DNA of 64,000 nt from the NCBI GenBank assembly GCA_021108275.1, contig JAIORD010000019.1:1-64000 (forward strand), in the 5' to 3' direction. The DNA comes from Methanococcoides sp. GTDB lineage: Archaea; Halobacteriota; Methanosarcinia; Methanosarcinales; Methanosarcinaceae. Each line of letters starts with the position of its first letter. The first letter of the stretch is position 1. The notes under the pieces are model-generated. The model had not been told where the DNA came from and searched no databases. It saw only the letters and a program-made list of their open reading frames with translations. Both the position numbers and the translations under genes were made by a program. Shown here piece by piece: positions 47,756 through 56,107 of the stretch.

Positions 47756-48286
47756 TCATTTCCTCTCATACTCAAAATAACTACAAGCATCCCCAACACA
47801 CCTTATCACCCTACCCTTTACCTTCCCCTCAATTATGTCAAGTTCTATGGCGATGGGTTCAGCAACTCCAGGCACTATCGCACTGCCCGGGGAGAGCAGA
47901 AGGACCTCGTAATCCTCGATGATCGGATGGTGGAAATGCCCGAATATCAGAACATCCACGCCCATTTCTTTTGCCAGATAGCGCAGCCCGTCCGGGTTAT
48001 CTGATGTCAGTTGGCCTTTGTGAATGACCCCTACCCTGACACCCTCAACCTCAATGACCTGTCTTTCAGGCAAGAGTTCCATCAATTCGGGTACATCAGT
48101 GTCTCCGTGGACTGCCACAAGTTTTCCTAAACCTGCCAGTTCATTGTAACATTCCAGTGTCTCAAAATCCCCTGCATGGATCAATATATCACTATTCTTC
48201 ATAATTGTGACCAGATCATTAGGCAACAACTCGATCAGCGACTGCCCCGATTTAATATGAGTATCTGATAAAATGATTAGTTTCAT
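47756..48286 (-). CDS. MJ0936/YfcE-type metallophosphodiesterase
   Basis: The 176 residues follow the calcineurin-like motifs: LIILSDTHI, LIHAGDFE, VHGDTD, and FGHFHHP with PGSA further on. These small enzymes hydrolyse phosphodiesters with two metal ions. In place of the usual GNCD the motif is HGDTD, a common variant. It ends 36 bases from the VOC gene, with convergent direction. Confidence 0.88.
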   Translation of the reverse strand: MKLIILSDTHIKSGQSLIELLPNDLVTIMKNSDILIHAGDFETLECYNELAGLGKLVAVHGDTDVPELMELLPERQVIEVEGVRVGVIHKGQLTSDNPDGLRYLAKEMGVDVLIFGHFHHPIIEDYEVLLLSPGSAIVPGVAEPIAIELDIIEGKVKGRVIRCVGDACSYFEYERK

Positions 48287-48435
48287 GTGTCTCCCCCATT
48301 AACTTATTAAAATCTTGTATTACTGGCATATAATGATTCCCCACATAAAGTCGAAGTACATTGTTGCAATGTGGGAAATCTTTCAGTTCAACATGAAGAT
48401 TATCTTCTTTCTTCGATCCATACTTCTCGTAGATA

Positions 48436-48798
48436 TCATTTTGATCCTCTGTCAGTTGGAACCCCGATGATCCTGTTGGCAAGCCAGGGGGATGTAGCCG
48501 TTACAACTAACACAAGTAACCAGATGCGTCCTTCAAAGATATTGTAATCATATAGCAGGCGCAGCCAGATCAGCCCAATATAAATAAACTGCCTGGATAT
48601 CCCGGAAACACCCGAATGTTTCAGGAAAAAATAGGTGACTGCAAATATGACCGTGCATAAGATCACCGAACTTATCTGGTGGATAAGAAGTTCATCTGTA
48701 TAGGGTGCATAGATCCCTCTAGCTATTCCATTTAATATGGCAGGTATGATGAACAGCACCCAGACACCAAGGGAATAAAAGTAAAGTTTCGGGAACAA
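48436..48798 (-). CDS. Membrane protein, copy 2 with 21-residue internal deletion
   Basis: The 120 residues match the 132-residue protein of 34281-34679: LYFYSLGVWVLFIIPAILNG at the start, FLKHSGVSGISRQFIYIGL in the middle and ATSPWLANRI at the end. Between IGLIWL and LLYDYNIFEG about 21 residues, which formed most of the third helix, are missing in frame. The C-terminus also runs on into GVPTDRGSK. With three helices left, the topology would be inverted at the C-terminus, so it may be decaying. Confidence 0.6.
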   Translation of the reverse strand: MFPKLYFYSLGVWVLFIIPAILNGIARGIYAPYTDELLIHQISSVILCTVIFAVTYFFLKHSGVSGISRQFIYIGLIWLRLLYDYNIFEGRIWLLVLVVTATSPWLANRIIGVPTDRGSK

Positions 48799-49292
48799 AT
48801 TAGTAATTTTGAGCTTTAGTAATAAAAAGTTATTATTCGATTTAAAAATTAATATTTCAAGTTTGCAGATTTAATTCAGCATCTTTGTTTTTGTTCTGTT
48901 CTATTTAAAGTTGCGTAGATGAGTTCGATTAGTGAGGGGAAATAAACGTCTTCTCAAATCGATGAGTTTGAAGTATGTAATTCTACAAGTCGCCCAAGTC
49001 CCTTGTCCTGAAACTGATGCCATGATATGTCATCCATCATTTTTTTATACCATTCAAAAGGCTTTGTAAAATTTTAAAGGCGTTGTCCTTTTTGAGACTC
49101 ATTCCATTTTTCACATCAGACGCCTATTATAACGGGTTTGGGCTATATCTTAAAGACACCAACCTATCTATTAGGTCAAGAGTTCCTGTTGTAGCTACTC
49201 TTGATCGACTCGCTTATGACTTTTTGAAGATTGGGGTCTTCAACACACAACAAGTCGGGGATATAGTTAAGGGAAATTGTGGGGGGACTTTG
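48799..49292. other. No supported gene upstream of the histidine kinase
   Basis: The kinase frame is open back to 49083, but those 70 residues do not look like protein of the family. The stretch otherwise shows only AT-rich sequence with a GGGGGG run at 49281-49286 that serves as ribosome site. Confidence 0.4.
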
Positions 49293-51341
49293 ATGAGTGA
49301 TCTATCTATCGAGAAGGGGCTACTGGAGAGTGAAGATATATACAAAGCGTTGTTTGAAGGTACTGCCGAGGGGATACTTGTTGCAGATATTCAAACAAAA
49401 GAATTCCTGTTTGCCAATCCAGCTATGTGCAAAATGTTAGGTTATACAGAAGAAGAATTGTTGCAAATGAGTTTACTTGACATTCATCTGAAAAATGATC
49501 TGAAATGTGCTATATCTGAATTTGAGAGTCAGGCACGAGGGGAGAAAACCTTATCGTCATCCAGACCTTGTTTGCGAAAAGACGGAACAACGCTATATGC
49601 AGATATTAACACAACCAATATCTTGATAAATGGAAGAGAATGCAATGTAGGTTTCTTCACAGACATCACTGAGCGTAAGGATGCAGAGGAGAAGCTCAAA
49701 TGGGAGTCCGCTACCAACAAAGTATTGGCGGAGTTATCGAATGCACTGGTCGATCCTAAAGAGACAATAGAGAATATTACAAAGATGGTTATGGATCTCG
49801 CCATGGATCTCACTACGAGTAAACATGGATTTGTTTCTACCATTGACCCTGAAACAGGTGCCAATGTTGCACATAGTCTTACCGAGATGATGGAAGTGTG
49901 TCAAGTCTCTCTGGAGAACAAACGGATTGCTTTCCCGATAGGTGAGGTCGGAGTCTATCCCAGTCTCTGGGGGCATGCGTTGAACACGAAAAAGGCGTTT
50001 TATACCAATTCTCCCCGGACTCATGAAAAATCCGTTGGAATACCAAAAGGGCATATCGTACTCAACAATTTCCTCAGTGTTCCGGCTGTGGTAAGGGACG
50101 AACTACTTGGACAGATCGCACTTGCCAATTCCGAAACAGGTTATACAGAACGGGAACTTGATCTGATCAAGAGAATTGCTGATCTCTATGGCCTATCAAT
50201 GGAACGCAAGCAGATGGAAGAAGCTCTACGTAAGAGTGAGGCCAGTTTGTCCAACGCACAGCGTATTTCTCATGTTGGAAACTGTGATTGGGACATTGTC
50301 AACAATGAGCTGCACTGGTCAGATGAGGTCTATCACATCTTTGGGCTGGAACCCCAGGAATCCAGGGCTACTTATAATGCGTACATAAGAGCCATCCATC
50401 CTGATGATAGAATGCTTGTTCTGGAACATATAAATAAAGCAATATATGAAAATAAACCGTATAGTATTGACTACCGCATTCTTTTACCCGATGGCTCAGA
50501 ACTTATTGTTCATGAACAGGCCGAAGTCACGTTTAACGAAACCGGTCAGGCCATTCGAATGGCTGGCACAGTGCAGGATATCACAGTTCGTAAAAAAGCA
50601 GAGAATGCAATGTTCAATGCAAAACTTGTTGCTGAAGCTGCCGACAAATCCAAGGCAGAATTTATTGCAAATATGACCCATGAGCTAAGAACACCTCTCA
50701 ATGCTGTTATAGGATTTTCTGAAATGTTAATGCTTGGAACTTTTGGAACACTCAATGAGAAACAAACAAAATATGTGAACAATATTACTTCAAGCGGAAA
50801 ACACTTGCTGGATGCGATCAACGAGATCCTTGACCTTTCAAAGATCGAGGCTGGAAAGATGGAACTGCATCCTGAAGAATTCGAAGTGTCTTCTGCAATA
50901 GAGGAAGTGAACATAATGGTCGCATCAATGGCCGAAAAAAAGAGGATCGCGATCACTGCCGATCTTGCAGACAATACTACTGTTATTGAGGCTGACAAGA
51001 CCAAATTCAAGCAGATACTATACAATCTGCTGAGCAATGCCATTAAGTTCACGGATCAGGGAGGGTCAGTGACAATTGGAGAAAAAACCTTAGATGACCT
51101 TGTGCATATTTCTGTAAAGGACAGTGGTATTGGTATTTCCCCAGAGGATCAGGATAAACTGTTCAACCCTTTCTTTCAGGTGGATTCTTCAAGTACCAGG
51201 GAGTATGGGGGTACCGGTCTTGGCCTTGCCCTTATCAAGAAGTTTGTTGAAATGCATGGCGGAGAGGTCTGGGTGGAATCTGAAGTTGGAAAAGGCAGTA
51301 TCTTCACGTTCTCAATTCCAATGGCGAGCAAAGTGCAATAA
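49293..51341 (+). CDS. Hybrid-input histidine kinase (PAS-GAF-PAS-HisKA-HATPase)
   Basis: From ATG 49293 (MSDLSIEKG, 7 bases after GGGGGG) the protein has 682 residues. It has PAS about 10-135, GAF 140-310 (signal or redox pocket), a second PAS 320-440, HisKA with ANMTHELRTPLNAVIGFSE (phospho-accepting histidine near 463) and HATPase with NLLSNAIKFT, DSGIGIS and GGTGLGLAL. There are no membrane segments, so it senses a cytoplasmic cue. No response regulator is adjacent. Confidence 0.9.
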   Translation: MSDLSIEKGLLESEDIYKALFEGTAEGILVADIQTKEFLFANPAMCKMLGYTEEELLQMSLLDIHLKNDLKCAISEFESQARGEKTLSSSRPCLRKDGTTLYADINTTNILINGRECNVGFFTDITERKDAEEKLKWESATNKVLAELSNALVDPKETIENITKMVMDLAMDLTTSKHGFVSTIDPETGANVAHSLTEMMEVCQVSLENKRIAFPIGEVGVYPSLWGHALNTKKAFYTNSPRTHEKSVGIPKGHIVLNNFLSVPAVVRDELLGQIALANSETGYTERELDLIKRIADLYGLSMERKQMEEALRKSEASLSNAQRISHVGNCDWDIVNNELHWSDEVYHIFGLEPQESRATYNAYIRAIHPDDRMLVLEHINKAIYENKPYSIDYRILLPDGSELIVHEQAEVTFNETGQAIRMAGTVQDITVRKKAENAMFNAKLVAEAADKSKAEFIANMTHELRTPLNAVIGFSEMLMLGTFGTLNEKQTKYVNNITSSGKHLLDAINEILDLSKIEAGKMELHPEEFEVSSAIEEVNIMVASMAEKKRIAITADLADNTTVIEADKTKFKQILYNLLSNAIKFTDQGGSVTIGEKTLDDLVHISVKDSGIGISPEDQDKLFNPFFQVDSSSTREYGGTGLGLALIKKFVEMHGGEVWVESEVGKGSIFTFSIPMASKVQ

Positions 51342-51445
51342 AATATTATTCAGGAGTATTAGTGATATTATTACTGGTTATATAGCACCTGAATATTAAC
51401 ATAAGTAATATTACTAAACTCCTCTGTTGCTATCGCTATTCCTTT

Positions 51446-52119
51446 TTATCCATACAAAACCTGTATAAAAGTAAGTATTGAAACGATCAAAAAGATCAGC
51501 GATAAAAAGACCTTCTTATTTTGATGAGAAATAAGCTGAGATGCACGAACTCCAAGTTGGGCACCCAGTATGACACCAGGTCCTGCAAATATGATTATAC
51601 TGAATACATCAGCAAGGAAAGATGTGTCACTGCTAACAAAAATATCTAGGACATGAACAAACGATGCTATCAATGCGGTTACAATAACAATAAAGACACT
51701 GGTCCCGGAAGCTATTGCCGGAGGCATCTTCAAACGCTGTTCCAGATTGTACTCGTTTGCTTCCCCAAGGCCGGATGAAACCATTCCAACAAAAAGTCCT
51801 CCAATAGAGCTTAAAATGTAGAATAGAATATCTATTTTTTCAAAGTGGAAACGCCACGGATGTGTGTGTGCTTTTTGATCGTACAATGATGGGTGCTTTG
51901 GCAGAATCTTTTTTTCTGGCAGAATAAATACAATAGACAATAAAAGCATACCTGCTCCAAAAACAGTGAGTAAGAACAATGGTCCTATGAAGCCACCCAG
52001 AATAACTCCTGCTATAGCAGATGGGATGGAAACGATCAGCACATGTTTTGCACACCTGAAATCGATGAGTTTCTTACGTGCATAACCCAGAGCTCCGCTA
52101 CCAAAACCAAATATCTCAA
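51446..52119 (-). pseudogene. TauE/SafE-type permease, C-terminal part (interrupted)
   Basis: Read leftward from 52117 the frame runs EIFGFGSGALGYARKKLIDF, then helices (IPSAIAGVILGGFIGPLF...) to TAA at 51446. This is the continuation of the N-terminal part at 53488-53643: without the inserted element the codons join as GLLTFEIFGFGSG. TauE/SafE proteins are about 260-residue membrane carriers of sulfite, sulfonates or other anions. The insertion separates the first two helices from the rest, so the gene is broken. Confidence 0.85.
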
Positions 52120-52213
52120 GTGAACTACTTCACGCTTACGTATGGAGCTTCTTGCTTCATCCTTTGAACCATCGTTCACAAGTCTGCAAGCCCTTCCCCT
52201 CGTTCCGAAGGTG

Positions 52214-53335
52214 TCAAATATTTAATAAATTTTGATGTTGAAGTGCAAACTTCTTGATATTGATCGCGGCATTAATATCCCTGTCGTGTTCTGTATTACA
52301 CTCAAGACAGCTCCAATCTCTATCTTTCAAGGTCATTTTACCATTATGATGACCACATACACTACATAATTTTGAAGATGGCTCAAATTGACCTATCTTT
52401 AATAGTGTCTTCCCGTACCAATCTGCTTTATATTCGAGTTGTCTAAAAAACTCACTCCATGAAACATCACTGATCGCTTGTGCAAGACAATGGTTTTTTA
52501 TCATACCCGAAATATTCAGAGTTTCTACTGCAATTGCTTGGTTCTCGCTTATGAGTTTAGAAGTAGTTTTGTGCAGGAAATCAGTTCTCTGGTTTCGGAT
52601 TTTTTCGTGGAGTTTTGATACATTATGTCTGGCTTTATTTCGGTTCTTTGAACCAATTTGTTTCTTACTCATCCGCTTTTGTAAGATCTTCAGCCTATCC
52701 ATACTATTTCGAAGGCATTTGGGATTGTCAATTTTTTCACTATTGGAAAGTATAGCGAAGTGAGTAAGTCCAACATCTATTCCCAATGTTGATTTTTCAT
52801 CGAACATTTCTTTTTCAGGCAATTCGTTTCCATCATCTACTAGAATACTGATGTAGTATTTTCCAGCAGGTGTTCTGGATACCGTAGCGGTTTTTACTTT
52901 ACCTTCAAACTTTCGATGTAACTTTGCCTTTATTGGTTGCTTCAACTTCGGAAGTTTGATCGTATCAGTTTCGAAATCCACTGAATAATGTTGTGGTATC
53001 TGGAACGATTGTACAGGATTTTTCCTTGATTTGAAATTAGGAAATCCTTTCTTCTCCCTGAAAAAACGAGTGAAAGCAGATTCGAGATTGATAAGCGTAT
53101 TCAATAACGATTGAGAATTGACCTCTTTTAACCATTCATTGTTTGGTTTCAGGTCATGAACAAGTCGATGCTGTAATTCGAATCTCGACAAGTGTTCCTT
53201 ATCAACTTCATACGCTTTGTTCTTCTGCTCTAAAGCCCAATTATACGTAAACCTACATGCACCAATATGTTTTATAAGAACCTCGGTTTGAGATTCAGAA
53301 GGGTACAGGCAGTATTTGTAGGCTTTAAGCATCAA
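52214..53335 (-). CDS. tnpB: RNA-guided endonuclease TnpB
   Basis: The 373 residues keep the full RuvC-like site: D187 in LGIDVGLTHF, E271 in IAVETLNISG and D353 in HDRDINAAINI. The zinc finger CSVC...CLEC is at 324-346. The N-terminal helix-turn-helix segment (YKYCLYPSESQTEVL) is complete. TnpB cuts DNA guided by an RNA from the element's right end next to a short target-adjacent motif, helping the element persist. All catalytic residues being intact suggests a recent insertion with an active nuclease. Confidence 0.93.
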   Translation of the reverse strand: MMLKAYKYCLYPSESQTEVLIKHIGACRFTYNWALEQKNKAYEVDKEHLSRFELQHRLVHDLKPNNEWLKEVNSQSLLNTLINLESAFTRFFREKKGFPNFKSRKNPVQSFQIPQHYSVDFETDTIKLPKLKQPIKAKLHRKFEGKVKTATVSRTPAGKYYISILVDDGNELPEKEMFDEKSTLGIDVGLTHFAILSNSEKIDNPKCLRNSMDRLKILQKRMSKKQIGSKNRNKARHNVSKLHEKIRNQRTDFLHKTTSKLISENQAIAVETLNISGMIKNHCLAQAISDVSWSEFFRQLEYKADWYGKTLLKIGQFEPSSKLCSVCGHHNGKMTLKDRDWSCLECNTEHDRDINAAINIKKFALQHQNLLNI

Positions 53336-53414
53336 TACACCATATTTTTTAACAATATATTAATGTTTTGTAAAATGATGTTGTATGTGGATTGTACGCC
53401 TTTCATCCCACATA

Positions 53415-53452
53415 AAATCGAAGATTTAATGTGCATGTTTGATCTTCGATTT
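53415..53452. repeat. Inverted repeat in the left leader of the TnpB element
   Basis: AAATCGAAGAT (53415-53425) and ATCTTCGATTT (53442-53452) are perfectly complementary over 11 bp with a 16-base loop. GCATGTT/AACATGC form an alternative, overlapping stem. Such left-end structures are recognised by the Y1 transposase in this family. Confidence 0.6.
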
Positions 53453-53487
53453 AACATGCCCACCTTGCGGAAGGGGACTTCTCGGCT

Positions 53488-53643
53488 GAAAGTTAAAAGC
53501 CCGGTGGCAAAAGCAACCTGGGGTTCAAGGTGCAACACCAGAAAAAAGAAAGGGCTGAAGAATACGGCACCTCCGATCCCTGCAGCCATTGCGATCATAG
53601 AGATCAGAACGCCCACCGGAAACATGAAACAATATTCGATCAT
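53488..53643 (-). pseudogene. TauE/SafE-type permease, N-terminal part (interrupted)
   Basis: The frame from ATG 53643 reads MIEYCFMFPVGVLISMIAMA and GIGGAVFFSPFFFL...ATGLLTF, the first conserved helix pair with its glycine-rich turn. Beyond residue 52 the frame runs into the inserted element (REVPFRKVG) and stops at 53332. See the C-terminal part at 51446. Confidence 0.85.
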
Positions 53644-53687
53644 ATTGATCCTGTTGATATGAAGGGCTTAAAACACACCCTCATCAA

Positions 53688-53969
53688 TTATTTTCCATTC
53701 TGGTCAAGACAATAATACTGATCTGAAAGGTTATTTTCAATATATACTTCGCATTCCCCGCATACGCATCCTTTTTTATCGGTTATACATTTACTTTTTC
53801 CAAAAGCGCAAAATAATCCTTCCATATGTTCAGCTTCTGAAACATCACCTTTCATCATGTGCACCATATTACCTGGCATAGACTTTACCTTGCACGCAAA
53901 CGTATAGCTCGGGCATTTCATACACATACACTTACTTAGATTTTCTTTGCTTTTTTCTACATTTCCCAT
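53688..53969 (-). CDS. Cysteine-rich DUF2769 protein
   Basis: The 93 residues have ten cysteines: CMCMKCPSYTFAC near the N-terminus, LFCAFGKSKCITDKKGCVCG in the middle and YYCLDQNG at the end. This is the DUF2769 pattern found in methanogens and some anaerobes, which is thought to bind metal or iron-sulfur centres, though no function is proven. Confidence 0.85.
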   Translation of the reverse strand: MGNVEKSKENLSKCMCMKCPSYTFACKVKSMPGNMVHMMKGDVSEAEHMEGLFCAFGKSKCITDKKGCVCGECEVYIENNLSDQYYCLDQNGK

Positions 53970-54558
53970 TGTACCACCCTTATTTGATGTAAATCACATC
54001 ATTTTCTAAAAAACGACTATGTATGTCACATGTCGTCTACTTATAAAATTGTAGAGTGTTACTATTTAGTCTTTTTGGCCTTTGAGGAAGCCGGCCACAG
54101 AGGAGGCATCAATTCGAGTTGCCGTTTCCATTCTCTGTCAATGGTGTACCTGAGATACAGGAGACCCATTGTTCAATATAAAAATATCAATACTTCCTCC
54201 CTGATATTTTAGCATCAAAGCTGCTTACAAGTAGGTCTCCTAAAATTAAGAGAGCTATCAGGTTCATTGTTGATCATCCTGCTATGAACCTGCTATGAAA
54301 AGAATGTTGATGGAATATTCGGATAGAGTGGAATAAATTATCAATTATTGAATCTAGTTATACTTATGTTGAATTGTTTATTAGAAATCCCACTTTTTAT
54401 ATATTCTTGGTTTTACAAAGCAGTTTGCTATAAAATTTAAAGAGTTCGGTTTTTCCCAGTTACCTATATCCCCGCACAATAGTGTGTCGATGCCTATACG
54501 AAGGGAACTTCTAAAATAAACCACAATCTATATTAATAGCCATGTAATAGTGTAGCCG
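53970..54558. other. No supported gene
   Basis: This 590-base stretch has only short open frames with poor composition. Nothing recognised as RNA gene or repeat. Confidence 0.4.
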
Positions 54559-54690
54559 ATGAATTGGCCAGACATAATACAGTGGACTATAGTTTTGGTT
54601 GGAGCATTTATTGTGTACAGTGCAGCATTGCAGGATATGCATGATGGTGTGTATAGAGATAGACTGTTCTCTACAAACCGTAATAAGTAA
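54559..54690 (+). CDS. 43-residue one-helix membrane peptide
   Basis: The frame from ATG 54559 encodes MNWPDIIQWTIVLVGAFIVY and a charged tail (QDMHDGVYRDRLFSTNRNK). The composition is that of a real small membrane protein. A 32-residue frame follows 26 bases on. No homologue is recognised. Confidence 0.5.
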   Translation: MNWPDIIQWTIVLVGAFIVYSAALQDMHDGVYRDRLFSTNRNK

Positions 54691-54716
54691 AGTACATTTA
54701 AAAACGGAGTAATAAG

Positions 54717-54815
54717 ATGGATCTTAATGACCACCTGTTCATCTTGTCAGAAAATATTCCGAACTTGATCAAGAATAAAGATCTCGATGATGAAGAAAAG
54801 GAGATCACCGCATAA
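54717..54815 (+). CDS. 32-residue acidic peptide
   Basis: The frame MDLNDHLFILSENIPNLIKN plus DLDDEEKEITA is preceded by GGAG (54707). It is short, acidic and amphipathic, in possible operon with the 43-residue peptide. It could be a regulator or spurious. Confidence 0.4.
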   Translation: MDLNDHLFILSENIPNLIKNKDLDDEEKEITA

Positions 54816-54826
54816 TCATTTGGAGT

Positions 54827-55090
54827 TCATTTTTCTTCTTTTTCCATGATCTCTTTGATCTTTTTATCTTCCCAACCTTTAACGAATTTGCTCACACTAA
54901 TTCCTTGTATCACTACAAAGGTCCCCCATCCAATAAGTGGCCAGTGAAACCACCATCCTCCTCCATCAGAATAGTCGATAAAAAATAGTATGGCCATTAT
55001 CACCAGGTATACTGCCAGATGGTTGTAGAACTTCTTGAGTTCCTTTACTCGTTTCTGGGCACGTAATAATTTATCATCTTTTTCTAACAT
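54827..55090 (-). CDS. 2TM-domain membrane protein
   Basis: The 87 residues have a charged N-terminal helix (RAQKRVKELKKFYNHLAVY), two transmembrane helices and the aromatic loop DGGGWWFHWPLIGWG typical of the 2TM family, then a charged tail. Related domains are often attached to histidine kinases, but this one stands alone. It converges on the two small peptides. Confidence 0.8.
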   Translation of the reverse strand: MLEKDDKLLRAQKRVKELKKFYNHLAVYLVIMAILFFIDYSDGGGWWFHWPLIGWGTFVVIQGISVSKFVKGWEDKKIKEIMEKEEK

Positions 55091-55464
55091 TTGCTATTCC
55101 CCCCATAATAAAATTAGTGAAAAAAGTATTTGATGTTTTTGGATGTGTCAGACTTTGCAGAGATTCTTGTTTTGTCCTTTTTTGTTCTGATTAGAAGAAG
55201 ATGAGTTTCTCTAAGGGTACATTGCATTACATGAAGCAGAATGCAAAGAGTGATAAGTCGTTTACTCTTAATGCTCACGTTAGGGAGAGGTTGGAGATGT
55301 GGTGAAGGTTATTGAGAATTTTTTTTGATGTATCAAGATTGATACATTTTACAAACCAAGGCGATGATAAACCAAGATCAATTTGAAGGAGTTCTTTATC
55401 TTCCATAGTGATTGAATTGGAGATCTGAATATTAAATTACCCACTCAATGTTGATGAGATTCAT
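55091..55464. other. Non-coding stretch with a possible gene remnant
   Basis: A 34-residue plus-strand frame at 55201-55305 (SFSKGTLHYMKQNAKSDKSF then TLNAHVRERLEMW) has a protein-like composition and may be the C-terminal remnant of a lost gene. A resemblance to the C-terminal tail of some Cas1 proteins crossed my mind but cannot be supported here. Otherwise AT-rich. Confidence 0.3.
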
Positions 55465-56058
55465 TTATTTTAAGTATTGATGGAATGATGTGTATTTCGG
55501 TTTCAGTGGATTAATAATTGGTTTTTTGTTATTCTTTTTGTTCTTTTTTTTATTCATTCTTTTTCCTTTTTTATTATTTTTTTCAATCAATTCCATATAT
55601 GCATCAGATCTTATATTAAGGCGATATTCTGGTTTTGGCTCAAATGATTTACAAATACACTTTTTTGAAACGACAATGCAGTTTTTTCGTAAGCATGAAT
55701 TATCTAAACTCATGTAATAACTACAAACTGCACAACAATAGGTCTTATCTTTTAATTGAGATGCCACCCGAGTAAACTTAATAAAATGATTACCTCGATC
55801 ATATTTCAGGTCATAATACCTTATATTGTATATTTTACTCAAAATCGTCACCGGTGCAGGTGGATTCCAATCAGAATACGGCGGTTTATCATTTATACAG
55901 TTAGGTTTTTTATCTTTTACAAGAGTTATGCAATCTTTAGATTTTAATGAGTTTAAATCACTATTTTTTGACTGTATAGTATAAACTATTGATTTACAGG
56001 TAGGGCAGAAATTTATAGAATCTTTATGCTTTGAATTGCATTTTTTGCAGATTTTCAT
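55465..56058 (-). CDS. Zinc-ribbon protein with lysine-rich tail
   Basis: From ATG 56058 (MKICKKCNSKHKDSINFCPTC), placed 5 bases after GGGTGG, the protein has 197 residues. A first CxxC...CxxC ribbon spans 4-22 and a second cysteine cluster (CCAVC...CLRKNC...CIC) lies near 110-138. The C-terminus is very rich in lysine and asparagine (MNKKKNKKNNKK). The DNA is much richer in A/T than its neighbours, which may mean transfer. Nucleic-acid binding is a guess. Confidence 0.6.
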   Translation of the reverse strand: MKICKKCNSKHKDSINFCPTCKSIVYTIQSKNSDLNSLKSKDCITLVKDKKPNCINDKPPYSDWNPPAPVTILSKIYNIRYYDLKYDRGNHFIKFTRVASQLKDKTYCCAVCSYYMSLDNSCLRKNCIVVSKKCICKSFEPKPEYRLNIRSDAYMELIEKNNKKGKRMNKKKNKKNNKKPIINPLKPKYTSFHQYLK

Positions 56059-56107
56059 TAGTGCCACCCATAAATTATATTTCAAAACGAAATTGATACA
56101 AACAAAA

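Larger units (their letters stand above)
52120..53488 (-). mobile_element. IS200/IS605-family (IS1341-like, tnpB-only) insertion
   Basis: The element lies within the TauE gene. Its right end on the minus strand is GTTCAC at 52125-52120 with an imperfect hairpin (52128-52147); its left end is near 53488, after ...CTTTTAACTT. A 150-base left leader with an 11-bp inverted repeat precedes tnpB. There is no tnpA, so mobility would depend on a transposase elsewhere. The 3' end of tnpB and the right end probably form the guide RNA scaffold, with guide bases read from the TauE flank below 52120. Confidence 0.82.

Noticed and set aside
49083-49292. 70-residue N-terminal extension of the histidine kinase
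   Set aside because: No family similarity, and ATG 49293 has a GGGGGG ribosome site and begins directly before the PAS domain.
55201-55305. Cas1-like C-terminal fragment
   Set aside because: Only a faint recollection of similar tails; no repeats or other cas genes are nearby, so it is listed only as a possible remnant.
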